In this document: positions 32,681 through 43,575 of the stretch, piece by piece
Position numbering within the stretch: position 1 is the stretch's first letter
Layout of the letters: every line of letters begins with the position of its first letter
NCBI GenBank assembly: GCA_039654915.1
Contig: CM077594.1
Location: forward strand, 70,054,393 to 70,118,392
Direction: 5' to 3'
Source of the DNA: Aquilaria yunnanensis
Taxonomy: Eukaryota > Streptophyta > Magnoliopsida > Malvales > Thymelaeaceae
Length of the DNA: 64,000 nucleotides
Translations under genes and position numbers: made by a program
The notes under the pieces: generated by a model
Database searches by the model: none
Told to the model about the DNA's origin: nothing
The model's input: only the letters and a program-made list of their open reading frames with translations

Positions 32681-34845
32681 TCGCCTTTTTCTGGCGCCTT
32701 TGCCTCCATTGTTTGTGCGAAGTTGCTCACCGGAGCCTTTCGTGCTTTCACAAACACCTTTCTCACCTCGGCCTGGTCTATGAAGATCTCTGCATCTCCA
32801 TCCTTGGTGGCGAATGTGACAGTCAAGTACTTCACATCAGGGCGAATGTGCAGGTTTCCCTGTGTCTGCCTTCCAAGGAAGGCGTTGTACGGGGACGGGA
32901 CGTCCATGACGATGAACCTCACCATTGTGGAGGCGTACAACTCAGCTGCTCCCTCTACCGAAGTCCCTTTCATCATCAGTGGGAGGTCGATCCATCCGAG
33001 AACGGGCAGTTTGGATGGTCCGACCCCGAAGGTGGGTGAGGTGACTGGCTTAAGGTCGCTGCTGGAGATGCCCAAGCTCGGCAGTAAGTGCGAGAATAGG
33101 ACGTCCGCATTTGATCCGTCATCAAGTAGCACCCTTTTGACGTCCCAGTTCCCTATCCTCGCCATGATCAGCAGTGGATCGTCGTGGGGAAAGACGATGG
33201 CGGATCCATCTTTGCGGCCCAGCTTTTTTGCTGGATTTTGATATTCCGTGACTGCAATTTCTCTGGCCTTCCGCTTTCTTTCCGAGGATGGGAGCGCCGT
33301 TGTGATTGTTTGGATAACCCCTGACGGAGGTGGAGGGCGCCTTTTTGGACTTCGGTTTCTCCGCCTGTCGGAGTCATAGTCCTCATCTTTGGCCCTTTCT
33401 TCCTCCACTTTTCTGCCTTTCGGGGATGGCATCTGCAGGTATTTTCGAAGTTGGCCCTGCTTTATCAGCGACTCTATGTACTTCTTCAGCTGGAAGCAGT
33501 CTTCGGTGTCATGACCGTGGTCGCGATGAAACTGGCAGAACTTCTTTGCATTTTTCTTATTGTCGGTGGTCATGGCCCTTGGCCGCCAAATCTGCGTCCC
33601 TTGCCTTTCCAGCGCCATGAGGATGTTGGTCCGTGTAGTGCTCAGTGGTGTGAAACTTTGGGGTTTCCATCCCCGCATCCTCCGAGGTCATCCTGCCTGT
33701 TCGGTCGGATGCCGAGCTTGTTGATTGGACCCTTCAGCGCGGTGGTGATCGGACTTCGGCCCAGCCATTCTTAGTTCCTCGGTGGTCATGTGCTATTCTG
33801 CCCTTCGGTAAAATTCTCCGAGGGTCTCCAGGGGGTCTTTTGAGAACTCGTAGAACAGCTGTGAGTCTCGCCGAAGGCCCCGTATCATGGCAAGAATGCG
33901 GATTTCGGGCCGAAAGTCTGGGACGCTCAGAGCTTCCCTGTTGAATCTTTCGACATAGTCTCGGATGGTTTCTCCGTTCCTCTGCTCTATGTCGAACATC
34001 TGGACAGGCATCTTCGCAGTAGGTCGACTCCTGATGAACTGCTGCATGAAGGCCGTGGACAACTCCTGGAACTCAGTGATGGCCCCTGAAGGCAATGAAT
34101 TGTATCATGTAGTTGCTGGCCCTGTGAGGGTGACTTCCAAGCACTTGCACATGGTAGCGTCATCAGCACCGTGCATTATCATGCTGGGTCTGTACTTCGT
34201 CAGATGGGCCTGTGGATCAGTACGGCCATCATAAATCTCCAACCGAGGTACTCTGAAGTCACCTGGCATTGCTGCCACAACAACGGCCTGAATGAATGGG
34301 GAGATTGCCGTGCTAATATCCTCTCCATAAGCATTGTGGCACTAGGCTCTTCTTCAGGGAAGGGAGATTGCCTGCGCCTCTTCGGGGAGCGAGTTCGGCA
34401 CTGAGGGGACAGGGATCTCGCCTCAGGTGTCGAACTTCTTTGCTGCAAGACCCTCAGTCGCTCAGACCTCTTCTGCCCCACAGGCCGTTTCCCGAGGGGC
34501 GTATTTTTCGTGGACGACTCTTCGTGCGGGTCTACGCATCCCGAACTGCGATGAGTCGACCTCTGACTCTTCTCCCGAGGCCGTGCAGGTGAGGTAGGTC
34601 TTTGGGCCTGTGTCTGCTGTGACCATCTTCGGTCGATCTACTGTGTCATTTCGGCCACGACCGAACGCTGAAACTCCCTCATAAAGCTCATAGTGATTAC
34701 TAGAGGGCGGTCTTCCTCGGGGGCACAGAAGTCCCTGGGAGTGTTTGCTCAGCAGCCGGTTGTGTGTCAGGCGCGGACAGGGACCTCGGGAGTCCGTTAT
34801 CCTTAGAACGCCGAGTTTAAACGATCGCAATCTCAGAGCGGATTC
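32681..34845 (-). pseudogene. gag: Tat-D Gag and protease
   Basis: N-terminal part (34830-34260) is basic and serine/proline-rich with a MREFQRSVVAEMTQ segment and frame changes. The Gag domain follows: EIYDGRTDPQAHLTKYRPSM, TWYNSLPSG (Trp now TGA, 34105-34107), TAFMQQFIRSRPTAKM and DYVERFNREAL. A TAG at 33793-33795 precedes the zinc-binding CQFHRDHGHDTEDC (CHHC variant usual in Tat Gag). Protease is LLDDGSNADVLF near 33110. No long open frame from the start remains. Confidence 0.88.
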
Positions 34846-34862
34846 CCACAGACGGTGCCAAA
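34846..34862 (-). other. Tat-D primer-binding site
   Basis: Minus strand TTTGGCACCGTCTGTGGG follows the 5' LTR end. The same block adjoins the LTRs at 2085 and 42449 (TTGGCACCGTCTGT). I do not assign the tRNA; an Arg or Asp tRNA would need a check against plant tRNA 3' ends. Confidence 0.7.
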
Positions 34863-35738
34863 TGATGGCCGGGGGCCTCATCGTTTAGAGTCATGGTGAC
34901 TGGTGGAGAGACTTCTGGGAGGAAGAACGCCTGGAGGATGGTTCGCCCTTGGCAGAGTGCCTAAAAGTCCAGAAATAAAGGGTTAGGAGGCCCCCGGAAT
35001 GTGTTTCCAGGGGGGGAGCCTCCGACGCCCAAGTCAGTGGTGGCTGAGAAAGGCAGTGGAAATAGCACAAAGGGGCTGAAGAGTCTCACCTAGTGATTTT
35101 CTCAGAGTCTGGGAGTCAGACCTTTTGCCAACCAACCTCCTGCCAAGTATTTATTTCCTGGTATTTATAGGAGTGCCTAGCCCGTTCAGATCGTGACACG
35201 TGTTCGGTCGGATGTTCCCTGAGTTTCTGGGCGTAGGGGACAGATAGCTGGTAGCAGGTTGCCTTCAGCCTTGTGCTGAGATGGGCCATGATGTGATTTT
35301 GATGGCGTCAATGTGTCAGAGCGCCTATTGAGGCGGCTTTATGATGTATGTGAAAGGACGTGTCAGAGGCTTCCTTAAATGCTTCCTTAAATGCTCCTGC
35401 CGTACTCCCGAGGTCCCTGGGCGAGGTCATCCTTTGGTACGGACGGTGCTTCTTCGGGAAACGCGCCCTCAGTTCGGGGGTACCCAGCTTCAGGGAGTTC
35501 CGCCTTCGGGGAGATCATATTCGGCCCGCAATAGCTGGTGCCTCTTTTCTGAAGGCGATCTGTTTACAACCTCGGGGGGCTAGTAGTATCCTCAAGTTTC
35601 CTGGCGTGCCGGGCTCGGAGCTCTTCGGCTATCTCCCGAGGTGTATGATCCCACCTTTTCTCGGGTAGCGCCAGTTTCTTCTGGCCATTCTTGTGGCAGG
35701 GAGTTCGGCCAGATAGAGGCGATAGCCTTTGGCTATCA
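34863..35738 (-). repeat. Tat-D 5' LTR
   Basis: 876 bp, mate of 23312-24187. About 26 substitutions, mostly C/T or G/A, and two compensating one-base indels separate the pair. It directs transcription toward gag on its left. Confidence 0.95.
35162..35202 (-). promoter_or_regulatory. Tat-D promoter: G-box and TATA box
   Basis: Minus strand: CACGTG (35197-35202) inside ACACGTGT, then 27 bp later TATAAATA (35169-35162). The same pair is found in the Tat-C, Tat-F, Tat-G and Tat-E LTRs. G-boxes are known bZIP/bHLH sites; use here is inferred. Confidence 0.65.
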
Positions 35739-35743
35739 CTAGG

Positions 35744-37145
35744 ATCACATGGTTCTTTGACCATCACCTAGGGGCCCGAATACTCACACAAAAAATCCAT
35801 GGAACTAGGCCATGCAATAAAGCGAGTATAGGAATCCTTACCCACAACACCGAAAGCTTTAGAAGCTTATTTTCCTTCGTTTTCCTTGCTTGTTGACTCT
35901 AGAAATTGTTTTCTAGCATAAGAACCAAGATGGGCCGAATTTTATTACTAACCATAAGATACCAAGAACACTTGGTGATTAACTCAAATAACACAAAATA
36001 CCAAGAACACTTGGTGTACACTTACAGAACCTTACAGAAGAGGTAAGGCCAATTTCTTGTGCTTGATGTTCTTCAAGCTTCTTCTTGATTTCTTGCTTCT
36101 AATGAACTTAGGAACTCAATCACACAAAGAGCTCCTTGAGTAGAGTTTAAAACCTCCAAGAAATGGAAATGGCCGAATTTTCCTCCTTGGTTTTCTTTGA
36201 ATTCTTCACCTGATTCTTGCTCTTTATGGTCTTAGAGCTTGAATTCAACCAAGAATACTTGGTTTTAATTTGAGAAATGATTATTTCTAGCTATGGATGA
36301 ATATTTAGATGAGGAAAAGAGTTGGAAATGTGTTTGGAATGGTGAGACTTGGTATGGAAGAAAATGGAGAGAGAAGGAGAGAGTTTGAGAGCAAATGGCT
36401 TTGAATGAGTGGGTTGATTATGTTTTAATGTGTGGGAAGGTGATGGCCAGCTATATGGGAAGGAAAATGAGTGTATAATGTGCTTGGAAGAGTGGGAGAC
36501 AAGATTTAGTGGATGGAAGACTAATTGGAAGACTTTTGGGTAAGTTTGGTAGAAAAAGTCAAAAGTAGGTGAAGAAAGAATCCAAGGTGATGACTAAGGG
36601 TGGGAGGTGGATTAAAATATTAGGAAATTAATAATGTGTTTGAAATGAGTGGGAGACAAGATTAAAAGAAATGAAGACTAATTGGAAGACTTTTGGGTAA
36701 GTTTGGTAGAAAAAGTCAAAAGTAGGTGAAGAAAGAATCCAAGGTGATGACTAAGGGTGGGAGGTGGATTAAAATAATAGGATTTGGAGGAAGGTGACAT
36801 AAAATATTGGGAATTGGAGGGGCATGGCTGGCTAAGGCATCCTAGGCCGTTAAAATAGCATAATTCCCCCTTTAGTCCTCCAACTTTCTAATTTTGGGCA
36901 ATTGAGCCCAACCACTAAAAATCCCTTTGTTCAATTTAGTCCCTCATCTTTAAAAACCACCATTTTCATTACTATTTCTCTTGGCCTAAGCCAAGCTTAT
37001 TTTTAAGATGTTCAACACTCAATTATGCACATGCCATATTGTCTTCTCAATTTAATTGAACTAAATTCCTGATTAAGGAAATATTCTTACGGTCCAAATC
37101 CATTTAACCCGAGACCTAATCACTTTGGATTGTCCGGGCATTACA
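35744..37145 (-). repeat. S solo LTR, right half
   Basis: Continues S after the Tat-D TSD (35739-35743). A/G-rich, without coding signals. Contains a tandem duplication of 157 bp, units starting AGTGGGAGAC at 36491 and 36648; more than 100 bases from GAAGACTAATTGG on are identical between the units, so the duplication is recent. Confidence 0.85.
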
Positions 37146-37150
37146 ATTTG

Positions 37151-38075
37151 TGCTCATACTCTAGGACACTGAGGTTGTCTGGCCTTAGAGCATCAAATTC
37201 AACTTGCTTCATATCCTTGATGGCATCACTGATGTATTGTTCCTGGAACAGCTGTGTGAACTCTAGCCAGCTCATCTCAATATCTCTTCCTGGCCTTCTG
37301 CCCTTCTGGAAAGCATGCCTGTCTCTGGTGTTTCTCCACCACATCTCTACACTGCCTACCAAGTTGTATGTAGCCAGTGACACCTTCTTGGTGGAGCTGA
37401 GTGGCATCCTCTCAAACATCTTTTCTATGAAGATTAACCACTCCTCAGCTCTCTCAAACCCAGCTCTTCCATCAAATTGTGGACGTCTTAGGCCTTGGAA
37501 CCTCTCCAACAGTCTGACCTCATCTAGGCCCTCTAGATCCTCTAATCTATGTCTCTTGGATCTATGAGAGTCCTCTGTATGGTGATGCTCTCTATGATCT
37601 CTCTGCCTTCTCCTAGATCTTCTCTCATGGCCTTACTCAATCTCATTCCTAGTGCAGGAATGGTCATAGACTGAGGGATTGCTCCTGCACACCTAACCAA
37701 TCTCAGATCTTACTCTTCTGCCTCTTGGATTTCTCCTATCCTCATCTTCCACCTCAATGGTCTCATCATTTGTCTCTTTTAAGCTCCCAGAAGGAACATA
37801 TTCAGATGTGTTCCTAGTATCCTCTTCTGGTTGTTGCTGTGTGTCCTGAACTAGTTCTGCTGGAGCTACTTGGACTCCATGCTGTTGTCCTTGAATTAGC
37901 CTCATTAAGTTTTCATTGATTAGAGCAAAGTTCCTCTGAAGATCTAACCAAACTTGAGGCACTTCAGGGTTTGCTACCCCTGTTGCCCCTGATTCCCTCT
38001 ATTCTGTTCATTTCTTTGTTGCCCAGAATTAGTAGGAGGCCTTCAGGGTGGATCCCCTCTCCTTGTGGTAACCAT
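37151..38075 (-). pseudogene. gag: G1 Gag N-terminal part
   Basis: ATG at 38075 (MVTTRRGDPP), followed at once by a TGA that replaces an Arg codon. Then a glutamine-rich stretch with VWLDLQRNFALINENLMRLI (37962 on), an acidic segment, an Arg/His-rich segment and the Gag domain: LLERFQGLRRPQFDGRAGFE, EEWLIFIEKMFERM, LFQEQYISDAIKDM and VLEYEHK. It continues as NQLVRYAPQYH on the far side of S at 21778. Several stops. Confidence 0.88.
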
Positions 38076-38224
38076 GTTTACTTCCTGCATTGATGATCCA
38101 TCATAGAGCACATATAAAGATCATAGGTATTTCAACGGTACTTGACACTAGCAGCTGACCAAACTGAGTTCATAAATGTAGATGCATGCAATGCCAACTA
38201 TATTCATGTACATGTATAAACCAT

Positions 38225-38236
38225 GCTCTGATACCA
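38225..38236 (-). other. G1 primer-binding site (tRNA-iMet)
   Basis: Minus strand TGGTATCAGAGC, 5 bp inside the 5' LTR end at 38242. The 38076-38224 leader between it and gag holds nothing else that I recognise. Confidence 0.93.
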
Positions 38237-38241
38237 ACTTC

Positions 38242-40714
38242 TATTACCCACTTCGGGGTAGTCCAGTTATGGTGCCAAAACTGTGCATTTAGACTCCCAG
38301 GATTGGTAATGTTTTGTAGGCCATCAGAACACTACCCTTAGTGTGCATACCTAAGTGGCCCTCTTGGGCACTATGTAACTACATGCATATTGGTCCAACC
38401 ATCACACACATATTCACATTGCATTCACACCATGGCAGCAAAGAAGGAAAACACTAGCACAAGTCTTACTTTTGGCTTCCACACATTAGGCAATTTTATT
38501 TAGTTCTAGTGGCCAGCTACTGCACCTATAACTTCCACTAATAAAATTTATCATTCTAGCCACATAGCCCCATATTTTCCTTGTTCCATTATTAATTAGA
38601 GACTTAGAGCAAACCAAGGAATTTTTTTTTACATCAATAGCCCACCTATGGACCACGTTATGGATTTTTTAAGTTGGTTACAAAATTCTGACCAAATGAA
38701 CAGTAACTCAGCCAACTTTTCAGTGTCATGTCTTTGGTTACAGGGCTCTAAATCCAGAAATTCCAAATCTCAGTTAACCCTCTAGATTTACTCTAGGTGT
38801 GGCCAAAATTTCATACCAAGGTTCATTATACACAGGGAGATATTAAACTTTATGTCCAGAGTCGAAATTCTGGCAACTTTTGGACCATTTTGCACATACA
38901 ATTTTTCCAAGCCATGCAAACACTTCATTCACAAGGGGAAAGCCCTCCAAGGCTATCCCATATATTTCCATTACACATAGGAATTACATTCCATTTCTAT
39001 TAACAACTTTATGTGGCCAAAACAAAATTTACAAGTAAGCAGCCCATCATTCACACTTAGGCAGCTTTGCGCCACATCACTTACATAGCCAAAACATTAC
39101 ACAAATATTCACATACTTGTCTCATTTTACATACACTAAATTTACATGCATACATGCACTACAATATGGTCTTAACTTAGCTAAATACGCACCCTAGGTT
39201 ACAGGATGTCCTGAGACACAATGCACTCCAAAAACAAGATGCTGGACAGCTGCTGCGCAACACAGTAAGTACCACCATTAAAAATACCAAATGTGATCCT
39301 AAAATCACCAAAATTTCCAGAGTACAACTAGACATATGGAAGTTCATGTACCTGAAATTTCAGATCAAAACACAAACCACAAAGTTTAGTTTGAAGGTGA
39401 TCTTTCAGCTGGACCTGAAAGGACAGAATTAAGGGGAGTAAGTTTCATTGAGAAACTTAGTAAGGGTAGCACTTGGATTCAATAGGAAATGTAACCATCA
39501 TTAAAACCTGCATCCAATGACGCTAAAACACAAAAACCACAATGCATATATACAAGATATAGCAACCAAATGCAGCAGCCAAACACAAACCACAAACACA
39601 TGAAATGTGGCAGCAGCATATACCATAGGTTAGTCCATAAAGCATGTAATAAACTTAACCAAATCACTATGGCAGCCCTCCTCAAGCTAATTCTTGGTAT
39701 TAGGAGGATTTTGAACACTAGTTAGTACTAACTTTGGGCCCTCACTTTATGGCCATCATTGTGCGCTTCACACTAGGTCACAAAACCTTTAATAAGTGCA
39801 CTCCCCTCACTAAGCTTGGTTCATCAAGCTCGTGGCTCTCTTCCAAGCTTAGCCCTAGCTCCATGGATGTTTGAAAATTGCAGAAAATAGTCCATAAGAG
39901 CAAGAAAACCCTTACCTTGATGGGTATGCTAAAATTGGGACATGATCCTAGGTGCACTCAAGCAATAGCACCAAATAGCTTCCAATTGTGCTTCCTTGAC
40001 TTCAATTGCAAGTAGTTTTGAGTTTCAAGGTATGGTAGCTATGGAGGAAGTGTGGAGGAGAGGGCTAGCTTTTTTTTTCTGGTCGAGGCTGAAATTTAGA
40101 GAAGCAAAGGTGGTCTTGACTACTTAAATAGTCAAAAGTACACTAAACACACTTAAGTAGTCTTAACCTTGTCTTATGTCATTTTCCTTGCTACAAGACT
40201 ATGGTTTCTTAGTCTTACTCTATTGGCCCACATTTGACCATCCTTATCTTCATTTAGTAGCCATCCTTATGTGGGATAAGCCCACAAAACTTCCATTTGA
40301 CTTAAGTCATGGACATACACATCTTATGGCCTACATTAGAACACTTAGGTCCTTTATGCCTTTTTGTGTTTTCTTCATCCTTAGTTGTCTTCCATAAGCA
40401 ATTTGGTCCTCCAATAGCACTTTCATACCATTCATACCCTTCCCATAACTTTCCAAATCTCTTTTTTGAAAGTTTTACAATTGAGTACCTGAATTTCCAA
40501 AACCTTACAAAAAAGTCCATAGGCTGCTTGACAAACAAGCAATCGTTAAGGCTTTTCTTGGGGACCCAGTTACCAACTTGGAACACTTTTAAGCAGTTGT
40601 TGATCATACCTTTTACCCCCAACACTACAATCACTATGGTGAGAATTAGACAATATAATGGTTTTTAGCCATTATGACACACTTGTAATTCTCCCATTTT
40701 GTGAGGTGGTAACA
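38242..40714 (-). repeat. G1 5' LTR
   Basis: 2473 bp. Minus-strand start TGTTACCACC (40714) and end GTGGGTAATA (38242; ancestral GGGTAACA as in G2). Contains a TATA-like run (39544-39551), a TGCAGG word (39512-39507) and a stem with arms AAGTTTC/GAAACTT (39440-39446 and 39452-39458), in that minus-strand order. Right flank CAAGC continues directly as the G2 LTR in the opposite orientation. Confidence 0.9.
39440..39551 (-). promoter_or_regulatory. G1 LTR core: TATA, TGCAGG and stem-loop
   Basis: Minus strand TATATATG (39551-39544), TTGGATGCAGG (near 39510), then CCTTACTAAGTTTC..GAAACTTACTCCCC. The stem bases differ from those in T but both arms changed together. Confidence 0.45.
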
Positions 40715-41494
40715 CAAGCAACCTATGGACTTTTTTGTAAGGTTTTGGAAATTTGGGTACTCAATTGTAAAACTTTCACAAAAGAGATTTGGAGAGTTGT
40801 GAGAAGGATATGGATGGCATAAAAGTGCTATTGGAGGACCAAATTGCTTATGGAAGACAACTAAGGACAAAGGAAACACAAAAAGGCATAAAGGATTTAA
40901 GCGTTCTAATGTAGGCCTTAGGATATGTATGTCTTTAACTTAAGTCAAATGAAGCAATTTGGAGTTTTCTCACCCTGGGAGGGGTAGCTATGGATTGTAA
41001 ATGGGTCAAAAATGGTAGGCACATGTGTACAAATGAGTTTTAGACAAAGAAACCATAACTACCGAGAAGGAAAATGACATAAGGTAAGGTTAAGCCTGTT
41101 TAAGTGTGTTTTGTGCCCTTAAGCTCATTTAAGGCCATTTAAGTGGCCAATTCACTTATCTCTCTGCCATTTTTAGCCTCCTCCAGCCTAAGAACACAAC
41201 CACACTTCCTCCATAGCCACCACACCTTCAAACTTGCAAACGATTGAAATTGAAGGCAAAAGGAAGCAATTGGAAGCAATCTAGAACTATTGCTTGACTA
41301 CTTCAAGGATCAAGTTTCAAATTCAGCCTGCCTACTTTGGTAAGGGTTCTCTTGCTCTCATGCATTGTTTTCTATATTTTTCAAGCAACCATGGAGCAAG
41401 GGCTAAGCTTGGAAGAGAGCCATGAGCTTGATGAACCAAGCTTAGTGAGGGGAATGCACTTATTGAAGGTTTTGTGACCTATTGTCAAGTGCAC
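40715..41494 (+). repeat. G2 solo LTR, middle segment
   Basis: Starts inside the LTR at CAAGCAACCTATGGAC (position about 177 of the family LTR) because G1 inserted here. It is the reverse complement of 39850-40540, so the two form a long inverted repeat with a spacer of about 180 bp. It ends at the Tat-E junction, where about 35 bp of LTR are missing. Confidence 0.85.
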
Positions 41495-42449
41495 AAAGAG
41501 GGAGTGAAACACCTGAGGCATACGACCTCTGAAAGGACTCCGGAGTGAAGGAAGTCATACACCTGAGGCGCACAACCTCGGTAGCTCACCAAATTCCAGC
41601 TTCGGGAGCCAGCGTAGCGCCTCCTTCGGGAGGGCGACCGAACCAGCTTCGAGGGAGAAAGACCAACCACCCCTAGGGGAGAAAGGCCCCCGAAGACGTA
41701 GACACCGAAGTTTTAGCCCAACTCCGGGAAAGGGCCCCTCACCCCGAAGTGAGACATCAACCAAAGGGACCTCGATTGTACGGTAAGAGCCATCAAGCAG
41801 TCTCTGACACTTCGCTCATATAGTCTCCAACACACCACCCCCAGAGCCGCTCTGACACGACATCGCAGCATACGTCCAGTCACACAGGGCCACTCCTACC
41901 ATGGCTCACGGCCCGAGGAGCGAACAGGTGGCGAGGGGCCTCCACGCCCAAAAATACGAACACCATCCGCCCATACACGTGCCACAATCTGAAGGGATCA
42001 CCCCCTCCCTTATATACCAGGGAAATGGTCACAAACAGGAGGGCTCCCCTAGAGAGATAGAGAGAAAAAGAGGACAGAGAGGCCGGAAAATGGAGGACGC
42101 TCTCCTCCCTCCACCTGGATACTCTCCCTTCAGCCCTTAGAAAGAAACGCCAGGCAAGAGTGCCTTGTGCTTATTGCTATGTTCCCTTCTCTCTAAAAGC
42201 ACTGAATTGGGCGTCGGAGTGTTTCAGCCAGGTCTCCCTGAAGAATCCCTGCTCTGGGCTCTCCCCCGTACCGGAGGTCGTTCCCATCATCACCTTATAA
42301 CGGGACCATGAAGCTGCCGACCATCACTTAAGGTGATCCACCTAGGACACCAGCCTTCCTTCTGGACTAGCCTGCACCTCCAAGACCCCTTGCTGCCCTC
42401 GCCACTGCACACAGTGGAGATGCTGGCTCCACATCACCGGACCGCATCA
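41493..42449 (+). repeat. Tat-E 5' LTR, left end truncated
   Basis: Homology to 48144-49195 begins at AAAGAGGGA (41495), about 45 bp into the LTR, and ends GCATCA at 42449. It includes a G-box CACGTG at 41976-41981 followed by CCCTTATATACC. A block of about 50 bp with CCCCTCCGGAAAACC, present in the other LTR at about 48910-48962, is absent here. Confidence 0.85.
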
Positions 42450-42466
42450 GTTGGCACCGTCTGTCA
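42450..42466 (+). other. Tat-E primer-binding site
   Basis: GTTGGCACCGTCTGTCAG directly after the LTR end, the same block as in Tat-D, in plus orientation. Confidence 0.75.
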
Positions 42467-43575
42467 GAAACACACCCAGGTTGCAGAAGTTGAAGCTCGG
42501 CGTTCTAGGGAGAAGGGACTCCCGAGGTCCCCGTCCGCGCCAGAGATTCAACGGGCAACCGAATAATGGCAGTAGGGACTTCCCTGACCGAGGGTGGGTG
42601 CCCTCTGACTATTACCATAGGCTAGTCCACGCAAATTCCCACGCCCTATCATGGCTGAAATGATGCGGCAGTGAAGCCGAAGATGGCCGCAGCAAAATTC
42701 GGGCCGAAGGCCCCCTCCTCAGTACCTCGTTGGGATGAGAGTCCCATATCAATCCATAGGAATTTGGGAAATAGAGATCAACGAGATGAGTCCTCGGTGG
42801 GAAGCATGCTCCTCGGAGTATGACCTACGGGAAAAGCAAGGTCAGGATGACCCAGACCTCCCCTCCGAAAGAGTTCTGCACCCGAGGAAAAAATCGTTAT
42901 CTCCTCGGCAACGAAGTCAAAACCCATTGCCCTAAAAAGGTTGTCTACAACTTGACTTGAGGGTAGAAGGTGCCGACTCTACTTCCCAGGACACGATCGC
43001 TGTCCGAAGTGACCCGCCTCCGCGCAATGCCACAAGAAAGAGTAGAGCATTCGGAAAAGACTATCAAAATAGTGCATTGAACTCAAAGAGTAATACATCG
43101 CGTATGAGCCTAGAAGGACGGTAAGTGCCTAGATACTGGCAGGCTAGATCCCCGAAATACCAGAAGTAGGGAAGGTTGAAACCAACAAGGGAGACAGAGC
43201 GAAGATACATCTAGAGTGGAAACTTCTTGTCAGTGGAACCCCAAGCGCAGAACATCAGGGCGCTAGGATACCCCCTCTGGGGCCCGAAGGCAAGGAGGCC
43301 ACCAAGATGATCAAATTTGATTACCAAAGGCGTTGGCCCATCCAAGCGTGGCAACGCTAGGAATAAAAACCTCGCACCAAAGGCGGAAAGATCAACCTCA
43401 CAACCAAAGAGTCCCGAAAATCTTCATGAAGCGGCAGAAAGTGCAAAGACGTTCCGGATGACATTTCCTGATTAAGGAAAAACTACACGGCAAAGGTACG
43501 CAATACCATTATTAAGATATATCGGTAAAAAGAAGGTGCAGGACAATTCGTCCAGAAGTTGTGAAAATGGCCAGA
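42467..43575 (+). pseudogene. gag: Tat-E gag remnant
   Basis: Short open pieces with EVEARRSREKGLPRSP near the start and a later charged SPRWEACSSEYD segment; basic and serine/proline-rich, like the Gag N-terminus of Tat-D. I see no Gag domain, zinc knuckle or protease. Low-similarity tract with many stops. Only 1.1 kb separates the LTR from integrase, where Tat-D has about 4 kb. Confidence 0.45.

Larger units (their letters stand above)
23312..35738 (-). mobile_element. Tat-D: complete Ty3/gypsy Tat element
   Basis: 12427 bp including a 1416-bp copia solo LTR; TSD CTAGG at 23307-23311 and 35739-35743. LTRs 876 bp each, about 3 % different by eye. gag-pol is on the minus strand (34845 to 29465) with two RNase H domains, the mark of the Tat lineage. 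A spliced extra gene is on the plus strand (24958-28801) in the space between the 3' LTR and pol. Several stops and frameshifts make it non-functional now. It sits in solo LTR S. Confidence 0.95.
21779..37145 (-). repeat. S: solo LTR split by Tat-D
   Basis: One LTR, plus-strand limits TGTCGTGCCC (21779) and GGGCATTACA (37145), flanked by ATTTG at 21774-21778 and 37146-37150, inserted in G1 gag. Its own DNA is 21779-23311 and 35744-37145, about 2.9 kb, with no primer site, polypurine tract or coding sequence, hence solo. Read on the minus strand it begins TGTAATGCCCGG and ends GGGCACGACA, the pattern of Tekay-type LTRs. It has the acceptor-like CCTGCAAAGG (22982-22991) and stem-loop TGAGTT/AACTCA (22879-22894) in the minus-strand order seen in T. 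Confidence 0.9.

Noticed and set aside
32431..33039. 202-codon plus-strand frame opposite Tat-D gag/protease
   Set aside because: Mirror of a well-recognised gag-protease frame; no independent support, unlike the antisense gene at 24958.
34462..34881. 139-codon minus-strand frame entering the Tat-D 5' LTR
   Set aside because: It starts in the LTR and is out of frame with the Gag N-terminal reading shared with Tat-A and Tat-B.
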